From Terfezia claveryi (lineage: Eukaryota; Ascomycota; Pezizomycetes; Pezizales; Pezizaceae), in the NCBI GenBank assembly GCA_015179025.1, contig WHUX01000015.1, positions 496,001 through 560,000 on the forward strand: 64,000 nt of DNA, written 5' to 3'. Under the pieces are notes generated by a model. That model was given only the letters and a program-made list of their open reading frames with translations. It was not told the DNA's origin and made no database searches. Position numbers and translations under genes: made by a program. The stretch's first letter is position 1; each line of letters opens with the position of its first letter. Below are positions 12,597 to 23,964 of the stretch, piece by piece.

Positions 12597-14116
12597 TTTA
12601 CAGAGCGGCAGCCAACTCGGCAATCCGCCGCTTGTGTGCGTAGGGAGAATCGGCAATCCGCCGCTTGTGTGCGTAGGGAGAATTTGACATTGCTGCTCTG
12701 TTGATGCCAAGGGAGGTTGCAGTTGGTGAGAGGTATAGTGAGGTGAATATATCGACTAGAAAGGGAATACTTCAAGCCGGAAATGAAGCTCGGATGATCA
12801 AGAGAGATTGCTCCGGAAAGGGCTAAGAACAATCTGGCGAAGATGAGCCTACTGGCTTTTGGTGGAGAATCCCGGCGGTTCGCAATTTTGACGGTTAATA
12901 TTTTACACGATATTCTGCTCCCCCTCCCCCATGCTGGGGACGCATTTTACAATGTCACGTTTGCAATGTGCCTCGTCGTGGCAGGCCGCCACTTCCGCAG
13001 CTATACTGAGTAGGTGCAAATATCGCTCAACAGTAGCCCGATTTTGAAGAAATGGCCGCATCAGACGCCCCTTAGCAAACTCTTACGGGAATGCCTCGGA
13101 AAGGGCTACAGCATGTTGACTAAAACAAATTTGAAACTTAGATGATATTGATGCCAATCTTGTGAGCTTGCAGCAGAAGGTGAATATATTGCTCTAGGTG
13201 TATGACCTGCCAACTACATAAATCAGTGCCTTTGACACCACAGGCGGTATTCCGGATATTGAAAAGTTGAATAGTAATGAATTGGTGTTAATGTATTACT
13301 AGTCGCTACACAACTCACCTTTATATGGAATTATGACTATATGGGTACGGAAAGGGAGATGTCATGTCTTGTAGCCTTAGTTGGACATAATTCAATCCTT
13401 TTATACCAGGTCTTTTTGGCACTTTACCCTGAACTTCGCTGTGGTGATGTCTGCAAATCTCTCTAGTTTGGTGGAGGTCGACCTGTGTTGTCTCCATACT
13501 AAATGGAAAAATGAAGACTCCGTTTGATATGCCAATTTTTCTCGTTGCTCCTTCTATATGTGGTAGAGTACTTGTGCCTCACAAAAGCACTCCAATGTTC
13601 ACATGTTTCATGTGACCCACAAATCCGTTTTTGTTCATCTTCATAACTGATCTACATCCATAAACAACTACATGGCAGTAACACTACCCGGAAAAGTATG
13701 AAGGCAGAAGGAAAAACAGTCGTCCCACCCACCCCAAAGCCATGCTAAAAATTCAGTATCCATGCACAAGGGACCATATGTGCGCAACTTCATTGCACAG
13801 CACACAGTAAAGTAGAATCATAATAATAAACAAAGAAAATATGTGCAATAATCTGCAACAATGATGGTGCTGCTCGATATCAAAACAACTCCCAAAGGCA
13901 TAGACCAAAACATCCCATGGAACACCTCGCCAAAAAGATAATGAAGCGAAATAATAGAAAAACCAGCTTGAATAAGCCCCACCGCTCCCTCCCCGAACAG
14001 TTGAAAAGGTTGAACAAGGAGATGGTATACCGACAGGGTATTCAGAGGGTGTAGTTTGCTAACAAGTGGAAGTTTTGAACAAAAAGAAAAAAAAATACGA
14101 CTGCGAGGCAAGGCTC
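12597..14116. other. Intergenic, no gene seen
   Basis: Apart from the 33-bp duplication I find nothing coding. The motif CATTTTACA recurs near 12545 and 12963, once inside and once outside the fold-back element, suggesting related old repeat sequence. The last 300 bases probably hold the 3' UTR of the minus-strand gene ending at 14117. Confidence 0.4.
12617..12682 (+). repeat. Two perfect tandem copies of a 33-bp unit
   Basis: The unit begins TCGGCAATCCGCCGCTTGTG and ends GGGAGAA; copies lie at 12617-12649 and 12650-12682. It starts 20 bp outside the right end of the fold-back element. It probably arose by local duplication in old repeat DNA. Confidence 0.9.
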
Positions 14117-17100
14117 TCAATCCTCTTCCATCAAGGACTCTTCTGTGTCACGCCATTCGCGAGCCTGGATAGATAGACGCTTCACGCCAGCGACCCTGCC
14201 AGCCCAAAGGGACTCGCAAGCCGTTCTGTAAAATATTATCAGTGTGCGTGCAAGGGAATGCAGAGGTCGAGCCTTACCTAAAAGTGACTGCACGCTGACA
14301 CGAAATAACGCCAACCGTTTGGAGAATAGCTTTCCGAGAATCCCTCGCGAATACTGCAGGATGGTTGATCCATTCTAGAGCTGCCTCAAGTTCTGCATCA
14401 AGAGCAGCAACAGTAGTCGGGTCTATCCCGGTTGCGGGTGTAAAATTCGTTTCCAATGGTGGTGTTGGGGTTGCAACACGACTTCCGGGGCCCTCTAGTG
14501 AGGTATTCAGTTGAACTGAAGGCGGTATAGGGGGAAGCCCACCTTTCCCAAGTCCGCGTAGAATTGTCCGAGTTTCCATTAATAGGGTCTGCGCGCTTTC
14601 ATGCTGTCCTCTCGATACTAGAGTCAAAGCACGAGTGAGCATATCTGAAGTCAAGAGTTCCATTCGGCGCTGTACAACTGATGGATGTGAAGGAATTGGT
14701 GGTGAAGGGGGCCGTCCTTGGGTTTTCTTAGCAGGGGTGGCAGGTAGCATCGTGATTGCCAGAAGGTGCGGTCTGGATAGTTGTGACAACGACTCCTTTT
14801 GGATATCCCCCCATGTGAGGTCAGCTTGAATTAGCGGAACTTCTTCCACACTAACTACTCTCTGTTCATCCTGCTCCATCACTCCTCCTAATGCTTCTAA
14901 ACCTGAAATTATCGAATCCCATGCGTCTTGAGGCGTAGCGTCTAAGGAATTATCAGGAGTAACTACAAGCTGAACCAGTATATCTAAATTTTCATCAGCA
15001 TGTTTTACCCATACCATGAAACTCGTTTACAAACCTTTCTTATCTCCAAATCGAAGATCTCCTAATGATGCTTCAGCCTCCCTCCCCGATGCCCGTTTGG
15101 AGATATGCAACGCTCCGCTGATCTTCACAAATCCAGCAGGGGAACCCTCAGGTAGTTTAAGCTTCAGTTTAGCATTTTGGTGGGACAAGGACTGAAGTGA
15201 GCCGACACATCCTGCCATACACTCTCGAAGCATCATCCAATCCTTCACATATGTATATGTTGCCTTTGTGCGTGTTGAGAGCTCTATCATAGTGTCGGGT
15301 TTATGTGTGAGTCCCAGCCCAAAGGAGTGAATTGTAATCCTGTCAAACATTAGAGATTGCCTGCGCATCTTTACACAAAGAAGAATACTTACTTTGCAGC
15401 CTCAGCTCTTGAGACTACGAAGTCCACTACCTCGGTATCCGAGGTTGAAGAATCGCTAATCAACAGAATAGAGGCAATGGGGTTTGTAGATTTGCGTTGC
15501 ATAAGCAAATCCATCGCCACATTGGCACCCTCAACTACATCAGCACGCAAACTTTTCGTCCCCACAGGCCGTATTGATTGTATGATCTTTGTCCACCCAC
15601 TCCATGTTTTCCCTGTCATACTGACAAGTGGAACCCCACCTCCACTAGAACCAAAAGTGACTAATCCCAACCTGTCTCTTTCACCAAGGCAATGGACCAT
15701 GAATTTGAGTGTATCACGCAGTAAATTGATCTTCAGGCCTTGCATGGATGAGGACACTGGGATAACAATTACGATGTCCAAAGGGATATGGTAATTTGAT
15801 GGGAAAGGGGACTTAGGAAAGCTTCTAGCGGAAGTCGAGTACTCAGTCGGAGCTGTTACAGCAGACCTGGAACCACCGTATGATGATGTTACCGATGATA
15901 CTCGCCTCGTGGTTTTGGTGGTTCGGTAGTCTTCGTCTTCAGCATCTGAACTAGGATATTGCAGTCGAGCCGGTGTGGTGTCGACTGAGTGAAGATCTAA
16001 CAATGCACGATGCCACTGTCCTAACTGGGTATGGTTGGGAAATGATAAGTGAAATTGAGGAAGCTCGGCCACCGACAAACTCAGGGTAAGGATGTGGTCG
16101 TCTGTACGATTAGCATCCAGCAGGGCATCAACGCATGAACTGTAGAGAGATGTGCCTACCAGTACTGCTCGAGTCATGCACCTTCTTCAGATGCTTTTTA
16201 ATAAGAATCGACCCCTTCAATGTGCACTTGACAGCTTTTTGTTGCTGTTGACCATTGCTCCATTGGAAACTTTGAGGTGAGACTTTCTTCTCTTTGACAC
16301 AAATTAGCATTTCCGAGAAAAGATAACACTCCAACTCTTGCCATGATTGACAGTCCTTTCCAACTTTAATTGTGCCATGTAGTCGAAGTTTTCCAAATCT
16401 AAAAGCAGCATATCAGTTTGATGTGTCATTTCAAGGTACATTCGGAGGCTTACTTATTAAAATCTAATCCGTGCCAATTGTCAACCCGTACAGAAAGATC
16501 TTCCATAATCTGATCCAAAAACTCATGACTCTCTCCCTCCTGTTTCTCATAAGAATTATATTGACTCCGGACGGATGGACTCGGTGGTGCCTCATATGGA
16601 GAGGGTATTGGAGGTATAGCATGCATTGGGGGAGGTGGAGGTGGCGCCATAGGGGGAGGTGGAAGTTCGTCGGTAAGGGCTTGCCACTTACGCTCAGCAA
16701 CTTCCACAGTCACGAGGCAGGTGAGACTCTGCTGCCCTTTGGATCTTGTTAATGTTGGAAATTCACTCTTAACAACCACGATCGGTGGGGGGATAAGATT
16801 AACGGGCGGTGTGCGCGGGCTCAAGTCGGTCTCCATACTATGCACGTCGTAATCGTGCCTTCGAACCGGCCCTTGGCCGCCTTGTGGCTCAGGGAAATCA
16901 CCAGCAGATGTTCCGCTCAGACTACGCCAGTGTACTGGGGGCTCCAGTGTTTCACTGCGAACTTCGCTCCGCACTTCACTGCGTATATCGCTGCGGCTGT
17001 CACGGTTATCCCGCATTTCACGAGCTGTCTCACGGTCACGCTCGCGGTGAAGGCTCGAGGTGCGGCTACCTTGACGGCTCCTAGCCGTAGGCGCTGTCTG

Positions 17101-17964
17101 ACTATCCCATCTCGAATTGATTGTTGCATCTCGTTCTCGTTCCCGTTCCCGTTCCCTCTCTCTCTCTCTCTCTCTCTCTCGTGCCCTTTCTTTTTCACGC
17201 TCCCTCTCCCTCTCCCTCTCCCTCTCTCTCTCCTTTTCCCTTTCCCTCTCTCTCTCTCTTTCCCGGTCTCGGTCCCTCGAATCTCGGCCTTCAGCCACAG
17301 AAACCGACCGCACAATGCTGCTCAGTTTCTCTAATGATGACCCTATTAGACTCCTCAACTATACCTGAAGCTGCCAAGGTCCGTACTTACCAATATCTAA
17401 TACATTCCCCCCACGACTACTATCAAGTCCTAATGGGGCATTACACTCGGGGCATGTCTGCGAATCGACTTCCTTGATATACTCGTAAAAACAGGCCTCA
17501 TGAGAGACATGGCCACAAGAGAATTGCAGAACGCGTTCACCCCTCAGTGTATGCTCTAGTGGTTCCTCGCACACTGCACATTGATTGCCGATGAAAGTAC
17601 GGTCACGGCGGTTTCGGGCTCGGTCCATATCTAGCATTCCAGCCATGCTATTTATATTCGGCTTCCGATCTGTGGCAGAATATGGGCGCAGTGTAGACAC
17701 TGATGATGCTGTCCCCGACGATGGAGCAACTGATGGCGCACGGTCGTAGTGATTATGAAGGTGGTTATCGCTAGCAAGATGATGAAGGCTGGGCCTTTGG
17801 GGTTGATATGGAGTTTGTTCGTCTATGATTGGACTTGATGATGTGCTTGAAGGTGCGAATGAATCCCCAGCGCGATTCTTGCTACGCTTCCCAAATAATC
17901 CGATGCGACGCCAGTTGGAACTCTCGTCCTTGGGGTTGTTTTTTGCTGAACGATAGGTAGTCAT
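14117..17964 (-). CDS. Far1/Ste5-like scaffold: RING, PH and von Willebrand A domains
   Basis: I assemble seven exons: 17964-17391, 17342-16454, 16398-16160, 16101-15393, 15339-15035, 14983-14278 and 14225-14117. They give 1176 residues, with every phase closed. The RING finger spans residues 129-174 (CAVC, CGHVSHEAC, CPEC). A long R/E-repeat region encoded by a pure purine tract follows around 220-260. A PH domain occupies ~488-600, ending in LGQWHRALLDL. A vWA domain starts ~676 (LDIVIVIPVSSSM) and runs through exon 5. RING+PH+vWA in this order is the known architecture of the fungal Ste5/Far1 family, which tethers MAP-kinase modules and polarity factors in the pheromone pathway. The metal-site Asp of canonical vWA domains (DxSxS) is Pro at ~682, so the domain probably binds protein without metal. 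Assignment to the family is by architecture; a role as an E3 ligase is the alternative. Confidence 0.8.
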
Positions 17965-19758
17965 GGACAGCGATCAGTGTACAACTTTTGCTGTTCTGGA
18001 GACAGGGTAGTTAGTTTTGAGGGTAGGATACGAGACGGCGTGAACAGAGAGGGTGGATGAAAGGATGGGGATAATTTTGCGAATTGGAGAATGCAAGGCT
18101 CCGGTTGGGGTTTTTGTTTCGTTCTTCTAACAAGCGAGAGGGCCGGAAGGTGGTACGGTATAAGGAGGCTGCCCAGTAAGGAGGATCTGACCGCTGGTGG
18201 TAAATAGACGAGGATGAGGGACGCCAGACGCCGGTGGGGTAGGCCACTGAGCCAGTATAGTTTCTTATTTCGAAATCAAAGCGGCGGAGGGATGACCAGT
18301 CTGGGGTTTCGGTATGTAGGCTGGAGAAAAGGATAAAAAGGATCACGGAAAGATACATACATGTACTGTGCATGTGTGTATCCAGCTGTACTGTCATACA
18401 GCCAACCTTGTAGGTAGGAAACGAGAAAGGACTCGGACAGCTCCAGAAGGTCCTAAGCAGCGAGTAAGCCAAATGCAAATACTGTACTTAAAGAAATGTT
18501 TTGGTTGATATGCATTGTGTCAAGCAGACATGGGGGACCGCCCGCTTCGAGTTTTCAGGGCGGCGGGCTGGGGGTCAACAGCTTCCCTCGGTGGGCCTGA
18601 AGGGGTGCATGATTTTGCAGAAGAAGAGATTAGAAGAAAAAGGTATTCTTCACATTATGGCCTCTTTAAAATCTCTTGTTGTATAGTACCTATTGTACAG
18701 TACAGTACAGTTACCTACATATCCGTATCTCTTCCATCTACGTATTCTGTTTTGGGCTACGTGGGCTACGTGGGCTACGGGGGCTGAACGAACGAGACTA
18801 TAAAAGTTACACATGCTCGACGATAATCAGATTGTGCTAAAGGCCGCAGCTTCATTCGGAATTCGCATATTTCCGGGCAGCTCAGGACAGCTTACTAGTA
18901 ATAACTACTGTATTGGCCAACCTTGGACCCATGAAAATCGTAGTCTCGTGCCTGAAAATCGGCAGGTACGGTAGTCTACATACGGGTTGGCATGAGGTCC
19001 CACGTTTTCATGCGGCTAACGCGCTTACTAGCCGAATTGTTCCTTATGTACAGTAGTTTCGAATTTGGATGAGCGGAGCGCACATGCAGCTTGCAGACTG
19101 TTAGATCCAGACGAAACTAGAAAAAACTCTGGCGTGGGGTAGTGCAACCAGACTAGACTAGGGCATATGTATCCGTCAACCAGACTATGTATCCGTAGCA
19201 ACCGGTGATAAAGTACGTACCGGTACTGTAAACTCTAAACAATATGCAAGTGAAGTGATCAGCGATTGCTTAAATAATGCAATCTACATTATTTTTGGTG
19301 CTCAAGAGTCGTATGTCTTAGAAAGTTTTCCCAGACCTATTAGCTGCGACGATTCAACTACCTAGGGATTAAGTACCAATAGAATTTCTGATGCGTTTAC
19401 ATTTATGTAATCTGCTGTGGACGAGACTGTAGGAACTCAACCGTATTGTTGTCGTAGCTCAAAGAAACCTCCACGGAAGGGGGGTCTGATCTCGTATATT
19501 TGTGTTTATGGCAGGCCTCAAAGGGTTTAACTGGCCAGTGGTTTGTAGTAGTTTGCTTCATCCAGTCTTGTGGAGTCCTATGAGGGTAACAGAGGCAGGC
19601 TTGTCGGAGGTGAAGTTTTGCTCCTCCGGATCAAGTGCGCCAAGATGTCGGTTGTTACATAAGCTCCACGACCCAACAACTTTACCTTCAACATTTTTTG
19701 CTCTAATAGCATATCGCGACTTGCTCAATTCCCATAACTTGTCAATCATATCCGCAAA
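17965..19758. other. Divergent intergenic region upstream of the scaffold gene and PDA1
   Basis: This 1.8 kb holds the promoters of two divergent genes. I see no further coding sequence. Two copies of CAACCAGACTA lie at 19145-19155 and 19177-19187, the second inside two direct ATGTATCCGT repeats. Alternating GTACAGTAC-type palindromes occur near 18697-18710, and a short TGGGCTACG triple near 18755-18782. Confidence 0.5.
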
Positions 19759-21392
19759 ATGCTTTCTCGGACCTTTCGAGCGGCTCGTTTAGCAGCGCCT
19801 CTGAGGGCCTCGGCTCGTTTAGCAGCGCCTTTGAGGGCTTCGGCTCTTGCCAATGCTCATCGCACAGTGACTTCAGATGCTGCATCATCAGCTATCAAGG
19901 ACAGCATTCCTCAGGTTCGTTTGTAGTTCACAGCCTGTATGTGTGGATCAAGTAATTTGACCTTCTTTGACTCATAGGAGGATGACAAGCCATTTACTAT
20001 CAAGCTTTCCGACGAAAGCTTCGAGACCTATAAGCTTGATACTCCTCCTCTGGAGTACGAAGTCACAAAGGCGGGTCTCAAGAAGATATATCGGGACATG
20101 GTTTGTGTGAGGTATCTATATTCATGGTGCCCAATTCGCGAATTGTTCGAGAGCTAATTGATCTTTCCGTAGGCGCATGGAGATGGCAGCTGATCAACTG
20201 TACAAAGAAAAGAAGATCCGCGGGTTCTGTCATTTGTCCATCGGTCAAGAGGCTGTGGCTGTTGGGATTGAGCATGCCCTTACACCGGACGATCAAGTTA
20301 TCACAGCATACCGATGCCATGGCTTTGCTTACATGCGAGGAGGTACTATCAAGAGTATTATTGCTGAACTGCTCGGAAGGAAGGACGGAATTGCTTACGG
20401 AAAGGGTGGCTCAATGCACATGTTCACCAAGGGTTTCTTCGGTGGTAATGGTATTGTCGGTGCGCAGGTTCCTGTCGGAGCTGGTATTGGGTTCGCCATG
20501 AAATACATGGAGCGTCCCAACACCACCATTGCGCTTTATGGAGATGGTGCTTCCAACCAGGGCCAGGTGTTTGAAGCCTTTAACATGGCGAAACTCTGGG
20601 ACCTTCCAGTTGTTTTCGCTTGCGAGAGTAAGTTAAAAGTTTTGGAAACACTTGCACCTGAGCTAACTAGGGTGTAGACAACCAGTATGGAATGGTGAAG
20701 ATCCTCCCCCTAGCCCGCTTGAATCCATATTGACACAGACATCAGGGTACATCTGCAGCTCGGAGTAGTGCCATGACGGAGTACTACAAGCGTGGTCATT
20801 ACATTCCCGGACTGAAGGTCAACGGAATGGATGTACTCGCAGTCAAGCAAGCTAGCGCCTTCGCGAAGGAGTACACTGTAAGCGGCAAGGGCCCTTTGGT
20901 GCTCGAATTCGTAACCTACCGTTATGGTGGCCACAGGTAAGATTTTCTTAGTAATCGCTCAAATCGAGGACTAATCACTATTCAATCTCAGTATGAGTGA
21001 CCCAGGAACTACCTACCGTGTAAGTCATTGCCCTTTGAGATGGTCTCTTTCGCTGTGCTTATTTTACTGCAGACTCGGGAGGAGGTGCTCTTTATGAGGA
21101 GTACCAATGACCCCATTGAAGGGTTGAAGAAGAAGATCTTAAATGACTGGGGCATTGTTACGGTGGAGGAGATCAAGGGTATTGAGAAAGAATGTAGGGA
21201 GATGGTTGACGAGGAAGTAGCACAGGCGGAAGCGAGCCCTGAGCCAGATAGCACCCCGCATACTTTATTCAAGGATATTTATGTATGGGATAATTACACC
21301 CTTTTCTTATCGGATAATATTTATCTAACTTCGACTAGGTACCTGGTTCGGAACCAGCTTGGATGAGAGGAAGAACAGTTGAGGAGACGTAG
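19759..21392 (+). CDS. PDA1: Pyruvate dehydrogenase E1 component subunit alpha, mitochondrial
   Basis: This is the thiamine-diphosphate-dependent decarboxylase subunit of the mitochondrial pyruvate dehydrogenase complex. The eight exons are 19759-19914, 19978-20111, 20173-20627, 20678-20694, 20746-20936, 20992-21019, 21073-21282 and 21339-21392, giving 414 residues with all phases closed. Residues 1-45 are an R/A/L-rich presequence containing a perfect 10-residue duplication ([10 protein letters not shown] twice). The TPP and magnesium motif [15 protein letters not shown] and the phosphorylation loop [16 protein letters not shown] are present, the latter split over exons 5 and 6. Exon 4 is 17 nt and exon 6 is 28 nt. 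Phosphorylation of the loop serine by PDH kinase is the known control point. CCT8 follows on the same strand 547 bp downstream. Confidence 0.97.
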
Positions 21393-21939
21393 GTTTCATT
21401 CCCCCCCACTAGCCCTGCTCTGAGTATTAAACTTTGAACAGACACTACTACTAGACAGCGAAGGAAATTCAATGGAGCAATAATAGATAGTCTGGTTGGC
21501 CCGACCCCTTGAATAATAGATTTTTTGTTGTATAGCTATTCGGGTGGGTTTTTCCCCAGGTTGTGTGCGTTCGTAGGGCGCTTTAATAGGATGAGTATAG
21601 CGACAATCATATTTGGTTGAAATTGGGCTGCTGAATTGAATATATAGTCTGCTTCCCAGGAGCTGTTCCTTTAACAGATGCATTCATTTAATCCCCAAGC
21701 GCCCGCACTCCACAATTTATGAACCTTTGTAATAGTTCTGTTTATTTGTGTATTGGGGGTAGGATGAGGCTCTGTGCGAATATTCCAGATAAGTGAAGTT
21801 ACTAGTACAAAACCGATATATGCCATTATGCCAAGCAAATTTATTTGTACCGCTAAAACCAGCTCTAACCTTCCCACTCCACACAATAATACCCCTCTAC
21901 ATATATCAGACATATCAAACATATTCGCATACAGCCACT
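21393..21939. other. Intergenic between PDA1 and CCT8
   Basis: This holds the 3' end of PDA1 and the promoter of CCT8. The CAACCAGACTA motif occurs in reverse orientation at 21488-21498, about 95 bp after the PDA1 stop. Short open frames here show no domain. Confidence 0.5.
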
Positions 21940-23964
21940 ATGTCACTTCAAATACCATCTGCACCTTTAAGTAGTCTTTTTAAGCAGGGCTACTCAACGT
22001 AATAAACCTCAAGTAGATTTTAATTTGAAGGCATTGCTAACGGCCCTAATACAGACACCAAAGTGAAGATGGAGCTGTCATCAGGAACATCGACGCATGT
22101 CGAACAATTGCTCAAACGGTCCAGACGTCCTTAGGTCCTTACGGCCGGAACAAGATTGTTATAAATCACCTTCAGAAGATGATCCTCACGAATGATGCAG
22201 CAACTATCCTCCGTGAGCTAGAAGTGGTACACCCAGCTGCAAAGTTGGTGGTGATGGCAAGTCAACAGCAGGAAGCTGAGGTGGGCAGAAACTACAATTT
22301 CAAATCAGCAGAGGCTAATGGCGTACGTAGATGGGAGATGGCACCAATATCGTCATCATATTGGCTGGAGAAATGCTTAAGATGGCGGAAGGACTACTTC
22401 GCCTTGGACTACACCCTTCAGAAATTGTGACTGGCTACGAGAAGGCACAAGACTTTGCCCTCAAAGCTTTGGAAGGTGAGGGAGGGGCTATATGTAAAAC
22501 CTTGGCAGTGTACTAACACTACATCACACATAGAACTTGCAATTGACAAGGTGCAAGACATCAATTCCAAGACAGAACTCACAAAAGCTCTGCGAACAGT
22601 TATTGCTTCGAAACAATCCGGAAATGAAGATCTCCTAGCTCCACTTGTTGCTGAAGCGGTCCTAGCAGTTATGCCTAAGAATCCAATCAACTTCAATGTC
22701 GACAACGTACGTGTTGTCAAAGTTATGGGGGGTGGACTTAGTGATAGTCGCGTAGTCAGGGGGATGGTTTTCCCGAGGGAGCCGGAAGGCATGTAATTCC
22801 CAGCAATGTAAGCAAAGGCACTGCTCACTCAAAACCTAGGTTCCGTTAAATATGCGAAGAAGGCAAAGGTCGGTGTCTTTGCCTGCCCAATTGATATAAG
22901 TCAAACGGAGACAAAAGGGACAGTTTTACTCCATAACGCTAAGGAGATGCTTGATTTCACGAAAGGAGAAGAGACACAACTGGAGCAGGTAATCAAAGAG
23001 ATTCATGACTCTGGAATAAGAGTGATTGTTGCAGGAGGTGTGGTTGGTGAGCTTGCTCTACATTATATCAACAGATATGAGATGCTGGTTATAAAGATCA
23101 TGAGCAAGTTTGAGCTGCGAAGACTCTGCCGAGTCGTGGGAGCGAGTCCATTGGCTCGACTAGGCGCCCCGATGCCTGACGAAATGGGAACAGTTGATAT
23201 TGTTGAGACAGAAGAAATTGGAGGCGACCGTGTAACCGTCTTCCGTCAAGGTGAGTGTTGTCTGTTTTAAATTTCATACGGTCGACGCAATGTGATGACA
23301 CCGCTATAGAAAACGAAACCACACGAACAGCAACAATAGTGCTTCGTGGTGCGACCCAAAACCATATGGATGACGTTGAGAGAGCGGTTGACGATGGTGT
23401 GAATGTGGTAAAGGCTATCACCAAGGATCCCCGGCTGGTCCCCGGAGCTGGTGCAACTGAAATGCAGTTAGTTGAGAGGATCATTGCCCATGGGGAAAAA
23501 ACGCCAGGGTTGATGCAACATGCAATCAAAAAATACGGGGAGGCATTTGAGGTGATTCCCAGGACTTTGGCTGAGAGTGCTGGGCTAGATGCTACGGAGG
23601 TCCTTAGTAGGCTTTACGCAGCCCACCATAAGAAAGATGACTGGAATATGGGTGTAGACATTGAGGTAGAGTTTGAATCCTCTTTTTCAAAGTATAGATA
23701 ACTAATTTGTTGAATAGGATGAGAAGGGTACTGGGATTCTGAATGCTCTGGAGTGGAATATTTTAGATCTTCTGAATGTCAAGAGCTGGGCTATTAAGTT
23801 GGCAACCGATGCTGTCCGCACTGTACTCTCGGTGGATCAAATCATTGTCGCACGCCAAGCTGGAGGTGAGCGCTGTTGTGAACATAACGAATGTAATGAT
23901 CTCGCTGACAGGTTTTACAGGCCCCAAACCACCAGCCCCCAACCCAAACTGGGACGAGGATTAG
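21940..23964 (+). CDS. CCT8: T-complex protein 1 subunit theta (CCT/TRiC chaperonin)
   Basis: One of eight paralogous subunits of the cytosolic chaperonin that folds actin and tubulin. The eight exons are 21940-21998, 22055-22280, 22331-22475, 22534-22788, 22840-23250, 23310-23665, 23718-23865 and 23912-23964, giving 550 residues, normal for the family. Group II chaperonin motifs are clear: SLGPYGRNKIVINHL, TNDAATILREL, GDGTN at 97-101 (ATPase Asp), and near the C-terminus LDATEVLSRLYAAHH and DEKGTGILNALEWNILDLLNVK. The theta-type tail PNPNWDED closes the protein. The fourth intron (22789-22839) needs a GC donor (GAAG|GCATGT) with a normal TAG acceptor; using the nearby GT would bring a stop. 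All other introns are GT-AG. Confidence 0.96.

Noticed and set aside
16809..17477. Plus-strand open frames of L/S/F/P-rich repeats
   Set aside because: These are antisense shadows of the R/E-coding purine tract in the scaffold gene.
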